DNA of 64,000 nucleotides from Brachypterus glaber (taxonomy: Eukaryota; Arthropoda; Insecta; Coleoptera; Kateretidae): NCBI GenBank assembly GCA_958510825.1, contig OY294045.1:96160988-96224987 (forward strand), in the 5' to 3' direction. Each line of letters starts with the position of its first letter. Positions within the stretch are counted from its first letter, which is position 1. The notes under the pieces were generated by a model. The model was not told where the DNA came from. It worked only from the letters and a program-made list of their open reading frames with translations, and ran no database searches. Below are positions 1-11,877 of the stretch, piece by piece. A program made the translations under genes and the position numbers.

Positions 1-467
1 CATCATTGGAAAGGTAATTTAATAAGCTTTCCAACAGTGTATGATAAAGCCTAATTTGTTAAAGGGTCTATGAAAAAACGCATGTTTTATTTAAACATTG
101 TTTGTGTGAAATATTACGCATAATATGGTAATTGTTGCCCTATTTCCTACTTGGCACCTTCCTGAGAATCTAAATAAGGTTGTTTTAAACTTATTGTAAT
201 ATTTTATACCCTGTTGAAAAATGCAATTTTTTTTCTTTTTATTGACCAATTTTATGTTTACTATTTAATCGATTTTAATCCCGTTTTTTTACTGTCCACT
301 GTCAAAGAGCTGAAGGACATCAATTTGAACATTTATAGTGAACTAAAGTTATACTTTACATGTCTTTATAATAAACTAAATTGTGCATTTTATCATTAGC
401 CCTTTACCAAATTAGGCTTTATTATACATCGTTGGAAAGCTTATTAAATTACCTTTCCAACGAAGTG
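1..467. repeat. Inverted-repeat element, cut by window edge
   Basis: Bases 1-67 recur as the reverse complement at 400-467 with a few mismatches; both arms contain the string TAATAAGCTTTCCAAC or its complement. The roughly 330-bp spacer is AT-rich and has no convincing coding sequence. The layout is that of a non-autonomous DNA transposon (MITE). The true left end may lie outside the window. Confidence 0.7.
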
Positions 468-657
468 TCACAAGGGGTAGGTTGCTATTTAAAAAAAAAG
501 TTGGGGGGTGAGGGTGCAAGGGGGTGAAAATTTTAATAACTTTTATTACACCATAATTTGCAAAATTAAAAATAAAAATCGACCTATCCGAGGGTTTTTG
601 TGTTTTACTTGTAACTAAAAAGTTAATCGGGTGATTCCAGACTTAATGCACGCACTG

Positions 658-1056
658 TATAACCAATTTTGTTAGGAAATTTCAACGATTTTTGTTTGGA
701 TCATTTTTTTTTTTAATATATTAGTCGAGTTAATTAAAAACTAGCCATGTTGAAGGTGAAATTGTTTGTTTTCGATTTTTCAGCTAAATAATCGGATGAT
801 AATGAGCAAACTTGTAGCTCTTGAAATTCTCTATAAGTTTCATATATTATAAATTTTCATAGGTACTTTGGTACGGTTACATAGGGCGCAACTCTACTTT
901 CAGCGTCCACTGTAACCGTAACAAAATACTTTACTACCAATTTCACCCCTAACATGGCCATTTTTGAATATTTATAACTCGATTGTTATTAATATATTAA
1001 AATAATGATCCAAACAAAAATTGTTGGGTTTTTTTTTCTTAACAAAATTGGTTATA
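658..1056. repeat. Palindromic MITE-like element
   Basis: TATAACCAATTTTGTTA at the left is repeated inverted at the right end. The match runs inward through GATCCAAACAAAAAT and ACTCGATT-type segments almost to the centre near 870, where GGTTACATAGGGCGC and CACTGTAACC face each other. There is no coding potential. Confidence 0.7.
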
Positions 1057-1249
1057 TGCATTTTTATCGTAAGGTGCATATTTAGCGAGATAACAGCACT
1101 CATCCCTAAAATTAAAGATAGCGGACACCCCTTACGCAAATCACCCGGTGAAAAACTAACAGGAGTGTTCTGTTACCATCCACTACTACCCTTTAAAATA
1201 TTAGCCCGTGTACATTTACATATTGCACTTTAACATATTAATTTGTCGT

Positions 1250-1420
1250 TATTTGACTGGACTAATCAGCGCGCCCAGCCGTGACATTGATGTGCGGGAC
1301 TTCAACGTCGCGCCGTGACGTCATGCTGACGTCAGGCCTTCGACGTCACGCGAGTGTGATTCAGTTGAACTTTGAAACGGTTTCGCTGAAGGCTCGCCGT
1401 TTATTTCACATGCCGACTGT
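1250..1420. promoter_or_regulatory. GC-rich patch with paired CRE sites
   Basis: A locally GC- and CpG-rich stretch in otherwise AT-rich DNA. Two perfect TGACGTCA palindromes (CRE/ATF sites) lie at about 1316-1323 and 1327-1334, and a CGACGTCA half-match lies at 1341. This could be a promoter or enhancer, possibly for an upstream exon of the carrier gene or a gene outside the window, but no exon was recognised next to it. A second GC-rich run sits at about 1632-1660. Confidence 0.3.
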
Positions 1421-1734
1421 TCTATAACTATTACACCGTGATCAATATGTAGAAAACATACAATTGCTTTTTATTTTGTGAAAATGTAGACTTTTATTTT
1501 GATTTTTCCGAAGCAAATGACGAATTTATTTTGTGACATCATAGGATTTTCCAAAATACTGAAATGGTTAGTAAAAATACTTCACACGCTCCTATCCTAC
1601 TTTTAGCTGACAACTTTTTTCATGTGCGTTTAGGTTCGGCGCGCCGCGGCGCGTGGGAAAAATATTTGAAGGGTGTAGTGCATGAAAAAGCCAAGTCAAA
1701 TTAAAAAGAAGTGTCTTCAGGAAACAATTATGTA

Positions 1735-2470
1735 GATCTGGTACAATATCCCGTGGCATTCAGCCTTTAGTGCGTATGAACACAACTCCACCCTGTCCCA
1801 TCTTAGGAACATGTTTTATAGTATATTAAAGTACTAGTTTCATAACATACGTTTTTAGCGCACGAGTACTAGTTTAGAAAACGAGCCGCTTGCGGCGAGT
1901 TTTCTAAAGTACTAGTGCTCTAAAAACGTGTTAAGAAACGAGTGCTTTATACAATTTTTTCTATTTTGCTCTAAAATTTAAAAAACTTACATCTCAATTG
2001 ATGGCTGATTTAGGGATTTTTGTTTTGGGTTGGCATAACAGTTTACACTATGTTTAAAATTCTAAGTACAAATGATATTTTGATATATTTTGCAGTCATC
2101 TCTTCTTTTTTCACTGCAATTAACCAGTCCACAAGTTTAACACGGTAAAAAATAACCCAAACACAAAATTTTGTAAAAAATTAAACTTTAAATCGACATT
2201 GACATTTGCACGCAAAACGTCAAGAGATAGACTTTTGTATGTTGCCAACCCAACAGAAAAAAAGTAGAGACCTCTTATGGGCCTATAAGAACACGCAAAA
2301 TGCGTGTGATTATGAGCTTGTAAGAGTCGCAAAATAGAAAAAATTATTATTGAAATTTAGTACCCTCGCCATTAAATTATAATAAAAATATGTTTTTTAA
2401 GATAGGGCAGGGTGGAGTTATGTTTATACGCACTCAAGGCTGAATTGTCATTAAGTATTGTACCGGCATT
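1735..2470. repeat. Outer inverted-repeat element hosting a nested repeat
   Basis: The outer arms (1735-1810, containing ACTCCACCCTGTCC, and 2400-2470, containing GGGCAGGGTGGAGT) are inverted copies. Between them lies an unrelated repeat described separately, so this is a nested insertion. A solo copy of one outer arm occurs at about 5692-5762. Confidence 0.65.
1826..2345 (-). repeat. Family A repeat, copy 1 (TTTCTATTTTGC ends plus palindromic cap)
   Basis: The core of about 390 bp (1955-2345) is bounded by inverted TTTCTATTTTGC ends. A near-perfect palindromic cap of about 125 bp lies on one side (1826-1950), centred on GAGCCGCTTGCGGCGAG. The same arrangement recurs at 29.1-29.6 kb and 38.0-38.7 kb, and the core alone at 56.1-56.5 kb. 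There is no open reading frame of interest; it is a non-autonomous mobile repeat of unknown class. Confidence 0.7.
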
Positions 2471-2791
2471 ATCTTTTAAAAGACAACTGAATTCTTTAAA
2501 AAGAGAACTGGACCATGAAAAAAGCCAAACGGATGGTTTTAAAAGCCCCGTATTTTATAATATTTATAATAGTTGATCAATATGTAGAAAATGGATCTTT
2601 TGTTTTTCTTTTTTTGTTAAGGAAGTTTTGCTGCCGATTTTGGGAAATTTGACTAAAGTATTATATTTTTCGCGCTCTGCAAAGTATAACTGGGTGCTTA
2701 AAAAGCCTCGCTGACCAGAGAGAGAGAGAGAGACTCGGTTTTGATCTTGACTAAAATCAAAACCAAGACTGTCTTTTGTGTGATTTAACTA

Positions 2792-3002
2792 TGGTCTGTT
2801 TTTTCAAGCAAGATAGTAAATTAAAAATCGCATAGTAAATATTTTTACAACAGGTTCGAATAGTGTATGTTTGTGTATAGAATATAGTTATGTTTTATAA
2901 ATTAAACTACGCAGTATATTCGCACATCCAATATTCGAATCTGTTTTGAAAATATCCACTGTGCGATTTTTAATTTACTATCTTTCTTCAAGAAACAGAC
3001 CA
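2792..3002. repeat. Family J MITE, copy 1
   Basis: A roughly 210-bp palindromic element whose ends read TGGTCTGTTTTTTCAAGCA and the complement, flanked by TA on both sides. The long arms include AAAAATCGCA and TTTACTATCTT. Copies occur at 15975-16155 and 18228-18429. The TA flanks and long inverted repeats fit a Tc1/mariner-type MITE. Confidence 0.75.
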
Positions 3003-3561
3003 TAGTTTTCATATTGATTTTTGTGGCGAAAAAAAAAACAACAAAAAAATGACCGAGATCCATACATACGCAAGAATCTTACTTGCGTCTTGTTTTTGGT
3101 CTAGGTCTGACCCAGTTGGTCAATAAACCTACTAAAACAGCAAGTGCGGCCCTAATTATATAAATTACAAAATGTTCATGTCTCCAGCCACTTGCTTTAT
3201 CTATAAATTTTATTTCGATAACCTCTGTTTCGTTATTGTTCTTATATCTATTTGATAAGGATTTTGCAAAATTTATACTGTATGCTGCGGTATCATTTTG
3301 TGATTCTAATATAAAGCCTGATCTGTAGGATGTCTATTTGCTTATGGTGCGGAGTTAAATTTGATTTCTTTCAAAAGCTGTTTAAAAATCGTTGATTTTT
3401 TTTTGTCAAGAAAAATCGGTTTGTGAATTTTTACTTAGTGATAGTTTTCAAAAAAAAAAAAACGAGGGAAAAAATCAAAATGAAGCCATTGGTATTTTTG
3501 TTTCTTAACAAAGAGCGACAGTTGCTTGTTGCATTTAGTTTTTGGATGCTAGAGGTAAATT

Positions 3562-3910
3562 AATAGTTATTTATGGTACTAGTGGGTAAAGTAAGATATT
3601 GCCCATGAGAAAATTAACCTGCGAGGCGTCAGCCAACAGGTTAATTTTCGAGAGGGCAATATCGGTTTACCCATGAGTGCCATACAAGGTTTTATCCAAT
3701 AAATAGCTTAGGAATTCATATTTTTATTAAAAATTTTAATGGCATTTACAAGAAAATAATTTGACAAGTGACAGTTGAGTGGGTAAAATAAATAATTATC
3801 CACTCAATAAAGTAAAAGCCACGCGGGGGTTATTATTGAGTTTATCTATTTAAAATAAAGCTGGTAATTGTCTCATTATCTGTATGTATTGGGTAAAAGT
3901 TATTTATTTA
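3562..3910 (+). repeat. Family B repeat, copy 1
   Basis: About 350 bp, closely matched at 6728-7066 and, interrupted, at 52893-54010. It contains a strong hairpin whose arms include GGGTAAA and TTTACCC, around ATTAACCTGC and GCAGGTTAAT, and ends near ATTGGGTAAAA. It is non-coding. Confidence 0.75.
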
Positions 3911-3957
3911 GTGGTCGGATCCAACTATTTATTTATCGTGGCTACACGGGGGCCCAA

Positions 3958-4419
3958 AGAATAGTATATTCTAAAACTAGTATGGAATAGACAATATTCC
4001 GCACGAGCGGAAAGCTTGTCATACGAGCCGGCAGGCGAGTATGACGGTCCCGCGAGCGCGGAATGGCTATTCCATACGTGTTGTAGACTATACTTTTTCT
4101 TCGACTGCAAATATGAAACACTGTATGGCTTAAACTGCGTACAAGGTTAAAAACAATGTTTTTTATGACTCGACATTGTAAATGCAACAAAAAACATTTT
4201 TTTAAATAAAGCCCCCTGTAAATGAATACTTCGACCCGACCAGTATTTATTTTTTCTACGACTGCTTTAGAATGTAAGCAAATACACACACTTTTCAAAC
4301 ACAGAATGAATCCATTCTAGCTCTAGGTACGGTATGAATATTCCGTATCAAGTGTTAGAATGAGCACATCGAGTGACATCTGTTGTTTATAAAAGTAAAG
4401 AAAACTGTAGCAAAATTAG

Positions 4420-4488
<69 letters not shown>

Positions 4489-5402
4489 TTTACCATGAAA
4501 TATTGAATAGTTTAATGCAATTTAAAGTTTTGCGTTAAAATTACATAAAGTTTATTAGTTTTTCTTAACATTTGACTAGTTTTTTATCAATTTAGTTCAA
4601 AAAATTAAAACTACTCCATCTATTGTTAAATATTTAAACCTGATATGTCACAACAATCTGACAAAACCTTCAATGTTTGCATTATAATTTGTAAATATGT
4701 GCTAAAATTAAATAAAAATCTTTTTTAAGTACTGATTTGATAAAATTATTAAATAACATTAATTGCTTTATTTAAAAATATGTGTTTTGTTGCAATTACA
4801 ATGTCAAGTCACAAAAAACATTGTTTTTAACCTTGTCCGCAGTTTAAAGCCATACAGTGTTTCATATTTGCAGTCGAAGAAAAAGTATAGTCAGGGGTAA
4901 TATCATAAGTGATACTAGGTTAGGTATCGGTGGTTTTTTACATAAATTTTACGAATATTAATCCCAATGACGAAAATGCAACGACTGCTTTAGCAGGAGT
5001 TGCATTTTCCAAAAATTGGGATTAATATGAGTAAAATTTGAGAAAAAAAACACCGGTACCTAACCTAGTATCACGAATTGATATTTAGGGAGAGAATATA
5101 ATTTATATTTGATACACATACCTCTTAATTATAACGTATTAATCCACAAATAAATTATATTTTATAAATTAAAAAGCAAACAATAAGCACGATTTTAGAT
5201 TAGAGAAAAGAGGGGTAAAAAACCATCGTAGGGGTAAGGTATTTTCACTTATCAGTACAGCATACTACATATATATAAATTGTATTCTCTACAACATCTC
5301 GCGCTCGCGGGACCGTCATACTCGCCTGCCGGCTCGTATGACAAACTTTCCGCTCGCGCGGAATATTGTCTATTTCATACTAGTTATAGAATATACTATT
5401 TT
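3958..5402. repeat. Palindromic element with a nested insertion in its right arm
   Basis: The left arm (about 3958-4215) contains ATACGAGCCGGCAGGCGAG, which recurs inverted near 5320-5345. The right arm is split at about 4893: the match stops at AAAGTATAGTC and resumes at CTACAACATCTCGC near 5292, so roughly 395 bp were inserted. The insert has its own inner palindrome (about 4908-5080, arms GTGATACTAGGTTAGGTA and complement). An (AT)n tract lies in the spacer. Confidence 0.65.
4423..4484. repeat. (AT)n microsatellite
   Basis: About 62 bp of uninterrupted AT dinucleotide repeat. Confidence 0.97.
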
Positions 5403-5769
5403 TATCAGTTCAAGACGGTTTGAGGGAGCTCTCTATTTTATCCTAACTCAGCCAATTCTTTAATTTTCCCAACATTTCTACACCATTCATTCTTTGTTGT
5501 ATGTGAGCAGACAAAAAAAAATTAAAATAATAATTAATGTATTTTTAAATAACGATATCTTAAACTTCAAAAAATTAGCGGAATTTACACAAGGTTTGGA
5601 ATTTGTACAATACCTTATGGCACTTTTCTTCCTAATAAGATTTAATTACGAGGGAATTAAATTTCAATTAAATAATAAAAAATGTTTCTAAGATGGGGCA
5701 GGGTGTAGTTATGTTAATACGCACTCAAGGCTGAAGTGCCATAAGATATTTTACCAGTCCTACATGTTT

Positions 5770-6368
5770 TAAACCAAATTTTATTATCGTAACTATAACA
5801 TACTAGTATGAAGAATAGCATACTACACACATTTTATTACTTAACTACAACAAACAATGACGTCACACTAACATTCCTATTTCTATAATTTTCTATTATA
5901 TTTCTGTTCACTCCAAATCATATTTTTTCGAACAAGAAGAGGAAAAAATAGGTTAGGTATTTTTTTTTTGGGTAATCCAGACGTTAAAAATATTTGTAAG
6001 ATTGTTTTGCTAGGCACTTTTTTGTGCAAGAACGGATTAAACTGAAATAATTTTAAATAATCGTCACATATCATTCGTGGATAATGTAGGTACCTAAAAT
6101 AAATGAGTTTAATAAAAGTAAGTAATTTATAAGCTTTATGCAAAAATGTCTTGCAAAGTTAGGACAAGCCTAATTTTTTCCTTGTAGACCTCATTTTTGG
6201 TTCTCAATTTCAAATATTGCAAAATGCACAACTCAATCAACTTTTTAACCTCGAAAAAGATTTTGGTATAATAGTGTCCTACTTTACCTACTAACTATGA
6301 CGTTATTTAAACAACACTCTTCAAGCCATACTAGTATGTTATAGTTAAGATAATAAAATTTGGTTTTA
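5770..6368. repeat. Inverted-repeat MITE
   Basis: AACCAAATTTTATTATC followed by AACATACTAGTATG at the left recurs inverted at 6325-6366. The roughly 500-bp AT-rich interior has no credible gene. Confidence 0.6.
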
Positions 6369-6727
6369 GATTGCATTGTTTCCATAGTGGCTGTCAAAGT
6401 GGCAGCTTCTAATGAGAAAAACTGTGACCACAGTCTTTTTACACGTCTTGAAATATTATTAATGTATATTAACAAAAAAATCATGATGAAACATTTCAAA
6501 ATTGGGTAAAAATAATAATAGAAGAGAAAAATTCTTATTAAACAGGATTACAACATATTTGTTAGCTTGCTATGGAACAAAAAAAAAGTCGGCATTTGTT
6601 ATACCTAAACGTATGTATAAAAAGCCGCTTTCTATAGTATACTCCTCGTAGTTACAAGTAACCTTTTTCTCTTGAGCCCCCTAGTGGATTTTTTTTTCTC
6701 AGATTTGGTATGATTGACTGTATTAAT

Positions 6728-7066
6728 AATAGTTATTTATGGTACTAGTGGGTAAAGTAAGATATTACCCATGAGAAAATTAACCTGCGAGGCGTCAGCC
6801 AAGCAGGTTAATTTTCGAGAGGGCAATATCGGTTTACCCATGAGTGCCATACAAGGTTTTATCCAATAAATAGCTTAGGAATTCATATTTTTATTAAAAC
6901 TTTTAATGACATTTACAAGAAAATATTTTGACAAGTGACAGTTGAGTGGGTAAAATAAATAATTATCCACTCAATAAAGTATAAGCCACGCGGGGGTTAT
7001 TATTGAGTTTATCTATTTAAAATAAAGCTGGTATTTGTCTTATTATCCGTATTTATTGGATAAAAA
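6728..7066 (+). repeat. Family B repeat, copy 2
   Basis: Nearly identical to 3562-3910, in the same orientation, including the ATTAACCTGC hairpin and the closing AATAAAGCTGGT segment. Confidence 0.75.
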
Positions 7067-7362
7067 TTGTTTTTCCTAAAAAAAAAACGTTGATGGCGTG
7101 CTAATACATTTCCTTCCTCTTCTGTGGAGCTGCGAGGAGTATATTAAAAGACGAAACGTTGCAAATTAAAACTAGTCTAAACAAAATCTTGTGAATAAAC
7201 TATAGAAAATTGTAGAAAGCAGTTTTAAAAACAGCTGAGACAGTATACTGCCGTGCGTAGCCGGAACGCAGTATGCATAGACAGGACCGGACAAAGCTAG
7301 CCCGGGCTCCGGGGATACTTTGTCTCGGGCCCCCCATTTTTCCGCGCTGAAGTAACGCTCCT

Positions 7363-7756
7363 ATGGAGCTCTCTACAACTAGAATTATGAAACAAAAGAC
7401 GTCTACCCTATCTCATTTGTGCTACACTTTTCAGCCAACCAAATAAATACTGTATTTGTTTTTCATACAACAAATACAGTATTTATTTGGTTGGCCGGAA
7501 AGTGTGGCACTGAGCGGCACGAACGAACATAGCTAATGTTAATCTGTAGAATAAGATAATTCTACTAAAATTTAAATGGTGCCAGTAATTTCTTTAATAA
7601 AAATAATAAAGTTACACTTTTCGTCCGGCCAAGTAAATATTGTATTTGTTCAACAAAGAACAAATACAGAATTTGTTTGGTTGGGTGGAAGTGGGAGTTC
7701 TATCCTTTTTGGGTAGAACTTTTGTCCCTGTCTAATCTAACGGGAGAAATCGCCAT
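7363..7756 (+). repeat. Family I repeat, copy 1 (two internal hairpins)
   Basis: The ends read ATGGAGCTCTCT and GGGAGAAATCGCCAT. It carries two strong hairpins built from CCAACCAAATAAATACTG / CAGTATTTATTTGGTTGG and a diverged second copy of the same hairpin near 7620-7690. An inverted copy lies at 48929-49322. The block just upstream (7244-7362) is GC-rich, of unknown origin, with a CCCGGGC hairpin. Confidence 0.7.
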
Positions 7757-8269
7757 TCATTACTAAGTTAGAGCCGCATGCGAAAATTTTTAAATTTTGA
7801 TAGTCCATTTTAATTTTAAAATAGTGTTTAATATTTCATAAAAATGCAAGCTCTGGCGCCGTAGGCAATTTCTTTACAGAAAGTTTACGCTTATGTTTTA
7901 CACGCTTAAATTAAAAAAATAACGTAAGAAAGCCCTAGTGCTGCAGGCAAATTTTTGCAAATTTAATAGTCTATATTAATTTTAAAACACTAGTAACAGT
8001 GCACCGGTTCAATATAAAGTTTTACAAAAATGCAAGAAGGCTTAAACCTATTACAATGTTTACTTTTAAGTTTTACAATCTATGGTCCACTTGGAAAAGA
8101 CATATTTGTTCGTTTTGAGGCCTTTTCGTTCTGGAGGAGTACAAGTAAATAAACTTTTTATTGTAAACTTAAAGAAACTTCCCGACGCCGCCCCCCCCCC
8201 CTCTTCTATCGTCTATTAACCAATCTTATGCGCTTATGTATTAGGATAGTTTTATTTAATATGCCGTAT
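7757..8269. other. AT-rich interval, no gene seen
   Basis: I see no exon or clear element here. A C-run (CCCCCCCCCC) sits near 8190. Confidence 0.4.
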
Positions 8270-8545
8270 GTTTGTTTGTTTGTTTGTTAACCTCGTACTA
8301 TTCTACTTAATTAAGCATCCCCTAAGTCCAGGACTTGTGTGGGCTAGTAGTCTAGGGAACCACCGACTTATACTGACTTTTGAACCAGTTTTTATAGGGA
8401 GTGTCCGCTTCAGTTGCGCCTTCGCCAAATATTAATTATTAATTAACTGAAAAAGGCAAATCGGCGCCAGTGAGAATCGAACTCACGCTATTGGCTTGTA
8501 GACTTGTCATGTACAGACGCGGTAGACCACTACACCAATCCTCCC
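8270..8545 (-). mobile_element. tRNA-derived SINE with (AAAC)n tail
   Basis: Read on the - strand, the element opens with a tRNA-like head. An RNA polymerase III A box TGGTGTAGTGG (complement at 8527-8537) matches TRGYNNANNNG, and a B box core GTTCGATTC (8474-8482) lies in a perfect 5-bp T stem GTGAG/CTCAC. About 180 bp of unrelated body follows, then a run of AAAC units (8271-8288). The acceptor arms do not pair (GGGAGGA against TGGCGCC), so it is not a functional tRNA. Similar but imperfect strings (CCTAATACATAAGCGCATAAG beyond the tail, CCTAATCATACATAACGCAT before the head) may be an aged target duplication. Confidence 0.85.
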
Positions 8546-8622
8546 ATCAATATCTTATTATGCGTTATGTATGATTAGGCAAGCCTGTGGATAAGCCTTT
8601 AAGCTTTGTATTCCATAGTGTA

Positions 8623-9255
8623 GGGGAAGTCAGGGTTAACTGGGCCACAGGCTTAACTGATCCACCTGGATTTTATCAACTTTTTTTATTAGTATTGGCG
8701 CCGTAGGGCAAATTCTAGTGATATTTTGTTAGTAGTATTGTTTAAAGTATTATGACGGACCGGTTTGTCAACGTGTAAGTTGTAGTAAAGAAAGTTAATT
8801 TTTTTTTGATGAAAAGTGGGTATTTACCTTAACTTTTATTTTTTAATTAATACTTTGTTTGGGCCATGTCCAGTTAACCCCGGACCAGTTAACCCTCAGA
8901 TATATCTAATATTTAACATATTATGTTGCCTATTTTTATGTTAGAATTAAATTTTATTTGATTTCAAATCGTTTTTATTCACAATAATTACAATGCAATA
9001 CATTTTTGTTAGTGAACCAGTTAACCCTGAGTAGTGGGCCAGTTAACCCTGGCCTATGGGGTTAACTGGTCCAGCTGGGTTAACTGCTTTATCGTTAATA
9101 ACTTTTTTTATATAAATAATATTTGTCTGAAGTATTAATATGTTCTAACTATAGTATTAATCTACCTTTAGCTATAGAAAATATTTGAAAATTGTTTACA
9201 GGTTGTTCAAAAACTCGATATGAAAAAAAGCGGCACAGTTAACCCCGACTTCCCC
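8623..9255 (+). repeat. Family H element, copy 1 (GTTAACTGG-rich)
   Basis: The inverted ends are GGGGAAGTCAGGGTTAACTG and CAGTTAACCCCGACTTCCCC. Inside, the motif GGTTAACTGGNCC or its complement recurs about nine times in both orientations. A second copy is inverted at 47095-47881, flanked by TA on both sides. There is no coding capacity. The clustered motifs look like protein-binding sites for a transposase acting in trans; that is inference. Confidence 0.75.
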
Positions 9256-9403
9256 TTCTTCACAGTGGATGGTACCAAAATCTCATTTTTTGAAATTTTG
9301 TGACTTACTGCGTTCCTGCTACCTACTGCTGTATAGCGATTTAACGAGTTCATGAATAAATTACAGTTATTGAACTATTGACTATGAAACATATACATAT
9401 TTA

Positions 9404-10439
9404 CACTGCCGCACATTAAATCCCGGACACCTAAAAAAATGCCATTTTTAAATTCAAATACTTCGAAAACTATTTAATGGATTTGACTGATTCTTTTTTT
9501 GTTTTAAAGCTTAAACATTCTCTACTTTTGTTTGTATTAAGAATTATTAGAAAAAGTATTATTTATTTTAACAGCAACAAAAAATGTACAACTATGTTTT
9601 TTGTCCCATCTTCTAGGACTTGCATGGCACGCCACTGCACCTGTTTATCAAATTATTAAAGACTTTCTTATTGCCGCAGTTTTAATGAATATTTTCTTTT
9701 TTAGTTTTTTATATTTCTACTTCTGGTTTAGGAGATATCAGGATTTTCCTGAAAGTTGTCATTTTTTCAGTTAACTCAAAAAGTACTAAATCAGCAGAAT
9801 TGTTGTTTTTTATTTGAAGCTCATGTCTTTTACTTCTTCTTCTTCTACAGTTTCTTCATCCCAGGGAAACTTTCTGTTGCCGTCTGACGGAGGCTTAACG
9901 GTGATTTCGCAGAACTGCCGCCGGATGGAGTGACCCTATTTTTTCTTCTACTAAGTTTATCAAACCCAATTTATGTTTTTGATAAACTTGATTAGAAGAA
10001 AAACGTAACTCCGTTAAGCTTCAAATTTAAAGCACAGCATCATTTAAATTCATGTAGTACTTTTTGAGTTAACTGAAAAAATGACAACTTTCAGGAAAAT
10101 CCTGATATCTCCTAAACCAGAAGTAAAAATATAAAAAACTAAAAAAGAAAATATTCATTAAAACTGCGGCAATAAGAGAGACCTTAAAAATTTGATTAAC
10201 AGTTGAAGTGGCATACCATGCAAGTCATAGAAGATGGGACAAAAAACATAGTTGTAAATTATTTGTTGCTGTTAATACAAAAGTACTTTTTTTAACCATC
10301 CTAAATAAAAACAAAAGTAGAGAATGTTTAAGCTTTAAAACAAAATAAGAATCAGTCAAATCCATTAATTAGTTTTCGAAATATTTGAATTTAAAAAATG
10401 GCAATTTTTTAGGTGTCCGGGATTTAATGTGCGGCAGTG
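9404..10439. repeat. 1.0-kb palindromic element (CACTGCCGCACA ends)
   Basis: A nearly full-length palindrome. CACTGCCGCACATTAAATCC at the left is mirrored at the right, and arms of about 470 bp continue inward through ATCAGGATTTTCCTG-type sequence to a centre near 9930. TA flanks both ends, suggesting a TA target duplication and a Tc1/mariner-like mechanism. It is non-coding. Confidence 0.8.
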
Positions 10440-10605
10440 TATATCAATGCTATGAAATATCTCAAGATTTTTATCTAAAAATCGGATGCGGTTGACGCAA
10501 GTTACTGGAATTTTATATTTTCTTATCTAAAATGTACGCAGAATTAATTTTTGATAAAAAAATATTATTTTCTTTTTCGTGGAAAAAGTAATATTAATAA
10601 ACATA

Positions 10606-11330
10606 CAGCCTGTTCCAGAACTCGCGTACCGAAATTTAAGAGGTGATTCTACATCCAAAAATATGAAAAAAAGTTTCTATAAAGGTTGGTCCGGAAATGA
10701 GCCCTAAGGGAGCTACGGCCCTTCGAAGATGACGTATTGAATGGGGAACAAAAAAAAGCACCAATAAAATTTTAATGCTGCAGGGTGATTCTTCATTTAA
10801 AACTGAGCAAAAAAGTATTATACACCAAAACACCTAAATTTAATATTAAAGGAGTAATAGCCTTTTAAAAAGTAACGTTTTTGGTGGCACAAAATGTTAC
10901 TTCCTCTTAATTGCATTTTTTTTTTGATAACGGTTGCTCCTACAGTGTTATACTATATGATATTTTATATGTATTTTTACTCTAGAAATCTATATTTTTT
11001 ACAACAAATCCAAAAAACATACACATAGAAAAGTTTGGGGCAAAAATGTTTTAAGCCTCATATATTTTGTCCGTCTGGGCACGCCTCTGGATAAATTAAA
11101 AAAATAAATTAACATAAACTTATTGCCCTTATTAATACTAGTATACATGCAAAAGCTCGCCGCTCTAACTTAAACGGTACCCGAGTTATTAATTAAAAAC
11201 CTTATTTTTATTACAATTTTAAAGGGCCCTAGATCCCTCATTTCCGGACCAACCTTTATGGAACTTTTTTTATATTTTTGGATCTAGAATCACCTCTTAA
11301 ATTTTGGCATGCCAGTTATGGATCACCCTG
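10606..11330 (-). repeat. Family D MITE, copy 1
   Basis: 725 bp flanked by TA. Both ends carry long imperfect inverted repeats containing TTTAAGAGGTGATTCTA and GGTTGGTCCGGAAATGAG. Other copies: 12950-13679 (opposite orientation), 24933-25664, 55296-56020, and fragments at 27721-28266 and 51605-51868. A 65-codon open frame recurs in copies but is just repeat sequence. Confidence 0.85.
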
Positions 11331-11877
11331 TATAACACGAACTGTATGAACAGGAAATTCCATTTTCTTTGAAAAAAGAAAAAAACTTGATTAAAAAGAA
11401 AATCCAAAGAACTTAAAAAAAATTCAATATTATCATTAATAAACGATCTTTTTTTTTTGAAAAAAAAAAAAATCCAAAAGTAACTTATTTTTTTTTTTTT
11501 TCTTTTTGCGAAAAATGAAAAAATTAAATTTTTTTTTTGAAAATTAGTTTTTTTATTTTTTAAAAAAGTTTAACCCCTCATAACTTTTTTGTTTTTGGAG
11601 AAATTACTTCAAAAAAACAATAGGGATCTTCCCCTCATAGAACTTGATTTTTCCTGAAAATTTCGAGTCGATTCTTTCTGAAGTTATCGTATCCACGAAA
11701 ATCGTGACATCGGACGGACGCTCAGACGGACAGACGGACGGGCATTTTCAAAGATTCTTATTATTTCATAAAACACATTTGTATCCAAGAATTTTTTGTC
11801 TAGGTCGTTTTTTAACGATTTTGGGAAAGTCCAAACTACCGTATAATATTATTCTAGCGCAGGCTCTGTGAATAATA
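11331..11877. other. A/T-run region with a GACGGACGGAC tract
   Basis: Long A and T runs precede a segment (11660-11745) with GACGGACAGACGGACG. Related tracts occur near 24200, 30550, 33740, 37170 and 52300, so this is part of a dispersed repeat. No gene is seen. Confidence 0.5.

Noticed and set aside
8461..8545. Functional tRNA gene on the - strand
   Set aside because: The A and B boxes are good but the acceptor stem does not pair, and SINE body and tail follow; it is a SINE head.
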